From positions 186,001 through 250,000 of the forward strand of contig NZ_SLVP01000004.1 in assembly GCF_004345425.1 (NCBI RefSeq): 64,000 nt of DNA, written 5' to 3'. The stretch is from Paenibacillus sp. BK033. GTDB taxonomy: Bacteria > Bacillota > Bacilli > Paenibacillales > Paenibacillaceae. Made by a program: the position numbers and the translations under genes. Shown piece after piece: positions 61,093-64,000 of this stretch. A model generated the notes under the pieces. The model had not been told where the DNA came from. It searched no databases and saw only the letters and a program-made list of their open reading frames with translations. How positions within the stretch are numbered: position 1 is the first letter of the stretch; each line of letters starts with the position of its first letter.

Positions 61093-61722
61093 GTGGAGGA
61101 AGAACTAATATCCAAGAAGGACTTATTGGAGCTTACGGGTATTTCGTATGGGCAGCTGTACCGCTGGAAGCGGAAAAACCTGCTGCCGGAGGAATGGTTT
61201 ATCCGCAAATCGGCGTTTACCGGGCAAGAGACTTTTTTTCCAAAGCAGAAGATCCTGGATCGAATCGATAAAATCGTTAACATGAAGGATGATCTTTCCT
61301 TGGATGAGCTGGCGGATATGTTCTCGCCGGCCTCAAAGGCCATCTCGATTTCGATGAAGGAATTAATAGAACGAAACATTGTTTCATTAAGTGCCGCAAA
61401 AGCAGCCGAAACCTATATCGGACAATCGGAAATGTACACGTTTGAGCAGACCTTATGCGTCTATATTTTGGACTATTGCCTGCAGACGGGGGAGATCAGC
61501 CTGGAAGAGGGCAGAACGATGCTGCCAACCTTCCTCGAGCACTACAAGAAGTTCAAGGAACAGCAATGCGATCTGATTTTGCTTCGAAAGATGGGCGTGT
61601 CCGTCTTTCTTCTTGTTCCATCCGGCGGAGAAATTCATTTCGAAAGCGGAGTAAAGATCATCCTCCGAGTGGATGTGCCGGCTATGATCGAGCAATTAAA
61701 ATTGAAGCTAATGGCGATATAA
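61093..61722 (+). CDS. yhbD: YhbD family protein (DUF4004, MerR-like HTH)
   Basis: 209 residues from GTG 61093 (AAGGGGG upstream). N-terminal MerR-like HTH (S-K-K-D-L-L-E-L-T-G-I-S-Y-G-Q-L-Y-R-W-K-R) followed by L-P-E-E-W-F-I-R-K and a helical domain, the YhbD/DUF4004 plan. It heads a yhbD-yhbE-yhbF-like operon whose other members are bactofilins. Probable transcriptional regulator of this operon through the palindrome at 61048-61066. Confidence 0.9.
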   Translation: MEEELISKKDLLELTGISYGQLYRWKRKNLLPEEWFIRKSAFTGQETFFPKQKILDRIDKIVNMKDDLSLDELADMFSPASKAISISMKELIERNIVSLSAAKAAETYIGQSEMYTFEQTLCVYILDYCLQTGEISLEEGRTMLPTFLEHYKKFKEQQCDLILLRKMGVSVFLLVPSGGEIHFESGVKIILRVDVPAMIEQLKLKLMAI

Positions 61723-61741
61723 CGGAGGTGTAAAACGTACA

Positions 61742-62416
61742 ATGGGAGAAAAACAACGAAAAATACTCATTACCGGGATCGGCAGATCCGGCGGCGGAGA
61801 TGTTCATCTGGCGAAGATTGAGGGAGTCGGCAAGATTGAAGGGGATGTCCGGTGCTATGAGTTATCGATTAACGGCAAGGGCGACGTACAAGGACATGTC
61901 AGGGCCGTCACGGCTTCCATCAATGGCATGTCTTCCATCCGCGGGGGATTGCATGCCGACAAGCTTAACATTGAAGGTAAAGTAAGCTTTGGCGGACCCG
62001 TCACGGGCGAGCAGATGTTCATGAACGGAATGGTGACGGTGAAAGGCAGCTGCGAGACCGAAATCTTTGAAGCAAACGGACGGATGGACATCGAGACGTT
62101 AAATGCCAGCCAAATTAAGCTGATGCTCCACGGCAGCAGTCATATCAACGAGATTGGCGGCGAGAGCATTCATATCGGCAAGCAGCCCGGCAAAGGGTTC
62201 GCCAAATGGCTGCAGTCCGTTCCGGGGCCATTCGCCAACAAGCTGAGCGCTGAAGTCATTGAAGGCGACAATATCTATCTGGAGTATACGACGGCGGATA
62301 TCGTGCGCGGGGGAATCGTCCGAATCGGACCGGGCTGCACCATTGGCAGCGTGGAATATAAGCAAAGCCTTGACGTGCATAGCAGTTCCAGAATCATCAA
62401 GCATGTCCAAATATAA
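61742..62416 (+). CDS. yhbE: Bactofilin-family polymer-forming protein, YhbE/BacE-like
   Basis: 224 residues made largely of beta-helix turns (K-I-E-G-V-G-K-I-E-G-D-V, I-N-G-K-G-D-V-Q-G, I-E-G-K-V-S-F-G-G-P-V), as in bactofilins, with an extra C-terminal part (A-E-V-I-E-G-D-N-I-Y-L-E-Y-T-T-A-D-I-V-R-G) shared with the next gene. Cytoskeletal filament former at the membrane; in B. subtilis the orthologous pair supports flagellar assembly. GGAGGTG site upstream of the ATG. Confidence 0.9.
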   Translation: MGEKQRKILITGIGRSGGGDVHLAKIEGVGKIEGDVRCYELSINGKGDVQGHVRAVTASINGMSSIRGGLHADKLNIEGKVSFGGPVTGEQMFMNGMVTVKGSCETEIFEANGRMDIETLNASQIKLMLHGSSHINEIGGESIHIGKQPGKGFAKWLQSVPGPFANKLSAEVIEGDNIYLEYTTADIVRGGIVRIGPGCTIGSVEYKQSLDVHSSSRIIKHVQI

Positions 62417-62436
62417 ACGGAAACGGAGGAGATCCG

Positions 62437-63174
62437 ATGAATCAGCATGTGGCTGGCAAGACTGTCAGAAATTTAAGAATTACCGGCAGCTCCAGCGTTA
62501 TGGGCGGCACCTATAATAATGTCAAAATTGTCGGAGAAGGCGCGATCGAGGGAGATACGGCTTGCACCAAGCTCAGCTGCGTAGGGACGCTGGAGGTTGA
62601 TGGCACGGTGACGGCCGATACAATCAACATTGTGGGCACTTGCGAGGTGACAGGCGGTCTTCGCGGAGGCGAGCTCAAAACGTCAGGCACGGTCAGCGTC
62701 GGCGGGACTACTCAGCTCAAGGAGCTGAATATAGCAGGCACGATAGAATCGAAGAATCATGTCTACAGCGAGCTCATCAAGCTGAGAGGCATGCTGCACA
62801 CCCTGGGCGATTGCGAAGCCGAGCAGTTTACGGCACGGGGCATCTTTGAAATCGGCGGTTTGCTGAATGCGGGGAAGCTTCAAGTCCATCTGTACCGGGA
62901 CTGCAAGGCACACGAAATCGGAGGCGGTCATATAATGGTTCGCAAAGCCAAGTGGCTGCATCCGCTCAGCTTCTTTTTCAAACCTTCTTCCAGCGCTAGG
63001 TTAACGGTCTCAGTTATGGAAGGAGATCATATCTATTTGGAAAATACGATTGCTGATATAGTAAGAGGGAACAAGGTAGTGATCGGGCCAGGCTGCGAGA
63101 TCGGGCTTGTCGAATTTAAGGAGCATTTCGAGAAAAGAAAAGACGCCGTCGTAAGAGATAACCGAAAAGTTTAG
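62437..63174 (+). CDS. yhbF: Bactofilin-family polymer-forming protein, YhbF/BacF-like
   Basis: 245 residues, paralogue of the preceding protein: beta-helix turns V-K-I-V-G-E-G-A-I-E-G-D, V-G-T-L-E-V-D-G-T-V, I-V-G-T-C-E-V-T-G-G-L, and the shared C-terminal V-M-E-G-D-H-I-Y-L-E-N-T-I-A-D-I-V-R-G. GGAGGAG site 5-6 nt before the ATG, 20 nt after yhbE. The two bactofilins probably co-polymerise. Confidence 0.9.
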   Translation: MNQHVAGKTVRNLRITGSSSVMGGTYNNVKIVGEGAIEGDTACTKLSCVGTLEVDGTVTADTINIVGTCEVTGGLRGGELKTSGTVSVGGTTQLKELNIAGTIESKNHVYSELIKLRGMLHTLGDCEAEQFTARGIFEIGGLLNAGKLQVHLYRDCKAHEIGGGHIMVRKAKWLHPLSFFFKPSSSARLTVSVMEGDHIYLENTIADIVRGNKVVIGPGCEIGLVEFKEHFEKRKDAVVRDNRKV

Positions 63175-63202
63175 GCGATTTTGTGATGTTTTGGCAGACC
63201 GA

Positions 63203-63231
63203 TTGACATCGCCTTGGCCTTGCGCTAAAAT
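63203..63231 (+). promoter_or_regulatory. Promoter of the TetR gene at 63288
   Basis: TTGACA (63203-63208), 17-nt spacer, TAAAAT (63226-63231), 57 bp before the ATG. Confidence 0.7.
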
Positions 63232-63287
63232 TTCGCTGTGCGATCGTTCAGTGAAATTCATGCTTACGAAGTAAGGAGGTGGCGACG

Positions 63288-63950
63288 ATGACTCGCAACA
63301 TCCGAAAAGAGCAGGCCGCTGAAACACGAGAAAAAATATTGGAAGCAGCAAAATCATTATTTGCGGAAAAAGGATACCATGGCACCCCGGTACGAGAAAT
63401 TACGAGGAAAATCGGGATGGGAGACGGTATCCTTTATCATTATTTTCCGGGCGGCAAGCGGGAGATTATGGCGGTGCTGCTACGTGAGAGCTTCGAGCAC
63501 CGTAGAGAAGGAATAAAGCAGATTCAACGGGTTGTCGAGGGCCTCGACCTGCGGGACGCGATGATCACCATTAAGCGACGCTTGTACGAACTGTTTACGG
63601 AGGATATGGACTTAACGCGGATTTTGTTTCGGGAGAATGACCTGCTGGGCTTCGAGGAAGCCGAGCAATTAACGGTGCTGATTCGCGAGCAGTGCGCCAT
63701 TTTTGAAAAGTTTCTAAGAGAACGGCACGAGAAAGGCGAGATTCGCGCTCTCGATTTCCGGATAGCGTCGCGACAATTCTTGTCTACGACCTTGCATGCG
63801 ATTATGAGCAAATCGGTTGGGATACAGCTCCTGAACGAACCGGATGTTTATAAACATATGGAAGAGAATGTGGATTTTACAATAGATCTATGGAGAATTC
63901 CTTCAGCTACAGAGAAAAAGCCGAAGGTTCTTTTGTGTGATTCACAATGA
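63288..63950 (+). CDS. TetR/AcrR-family regulator
   Basis: 220 residues from ATG 63288, eight bases after AAGGAGG; the GTG at 63279 lies in the ribosome site. HTH P-V-R-E-I-T-R-K-I-G-M-G-D-G-I-L-Y-H-Y-F-P near 35-55, helical ligand domain after. It lies directly ahead of another gene cut by the window edge, so the two probably form a regulator-exporter operon. Confidence 0.9.
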   Translation: MTRNIRKEQAAETREKILEAAKSLFAEKGYHGTPVREITRKIGMGDGILYHYFPGGKREIMAVLLRESFEHRREGIKQIQRVVEGLDLRDAMITIKRRLYELFTEDMDLTRILFRENDLLGFEEAEQLTVLIREQCAIFEKFLRERHEKGEIRALDFRIASRQFLSTTLHAIMSKSVGIQLLNEPDVYKHMEENVDFTIDLWRIPSATEKKPKVLLCDSQ

Positions 63951-63975
63951 AATACAATGAAAGGTGATGACTAGG

Positions 63976-64000
63976 GTGTCTTTAATAACCAGATTTTTAA
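63976..64000 (+). CDS. Start of a further gene, cut by the window (possible exporter)
   Basis: GTG at 63976 follows AAGGTGATG at suitable distance and opens V/M-S-L-I-T-R-F-L before the window ends. The residues recall the start of RND/MMPL-type exporters often found after a TetR gene, but eight codons are too few to identify the product. Confidence 0.4.

Overview
The window reads as ordinary chromosome of a spore-forming, moderately GC-rich Gram-positive bacterium, most likely Paenibacillus or a close relative. The evidence is a GerA-type germinant receptor operon, S-layer homology (SLH) proteins, a Bce-type antibiotic-sensing module, a yhbD-bactofilin operon and strong AGGAGG ribosome binding sites. 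I saw no rRNA, tRNA, CRISPR array, prophage or intact insertion sequence. Genes are densely packed, and most transcription units end in clear intrinsic terminators.

Layout. 1-4803: the end of a glycosyltransferase, then a gerB-gerA-gerC operon. 4806-7175: an SDR, its divergent LysR regulator and an FMN reductase. 7327-10807: a 20-codon leader ORF and an MBOAT / DHHW / DUF4358 exopolysaccharide-acetylation operon. 10855-11057: an unannotated 38-aa membrane protein whose start codon lies in a long 5' hairpin. 11131-17301: GntR regulator, short SLH protein, YhgE/Pip exporter, fructose-bisphosphate aldolase and an SGNH esterase. 17383-21912: BceAB-like transporter convergent with its BceRS-like two-component system. 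22013-26996: efflux pump/LysR and SDR/TetR divergent pairs, and a methyltransferase. 27082-30848: a membrane diguanylate cyclase and a sporulation-type sensor kinase. 30902-35602: FlxA-like protein, MFS pump, fatty-acid hydroxylase, a frameshifted kinase and a cystine/dicarboxylate symporter.

35838-41251 is the most interesting stretch. A strong promoter and a leader with its own terminator precede a secreted protein whose only two cysteines are at its C-terminus. Next come a 1022-residue SLH surface protein with two duplicated thioredoxin-like modules (one WCPNT, one with the cysteine lost), CcdA and a ResA/TlpA-like thioredoxin. I infer an uncharacterised disulfide or redox relay reaching the cell surface.

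41296-49041: luciferase-like oxidoreductase, a kinase fusion with a strong internal start, a TetR-controlled ABC-2 permease and a VanR-VanS-VanY-like cassette. 49222-52052: an HSP90-family ATPase translationally coupled to a helical-repeat (TPR-like) protein. 52147-60992: TetR/SDR pair with two matching operators, pentapeptide protein, kinase, an unknown membrane protein, a MITE-like repeat, quinone oxidoreductase, MerR/MFS pair and a CE15-like esterase. 61043-63174: yhbD and two bactofilins. 63203-64000: a TetR regulator and the first codons of a probable exporter.

No computation was possible. Family calls rest on motifs and remembered family features; promoter and operator calls are by eye.
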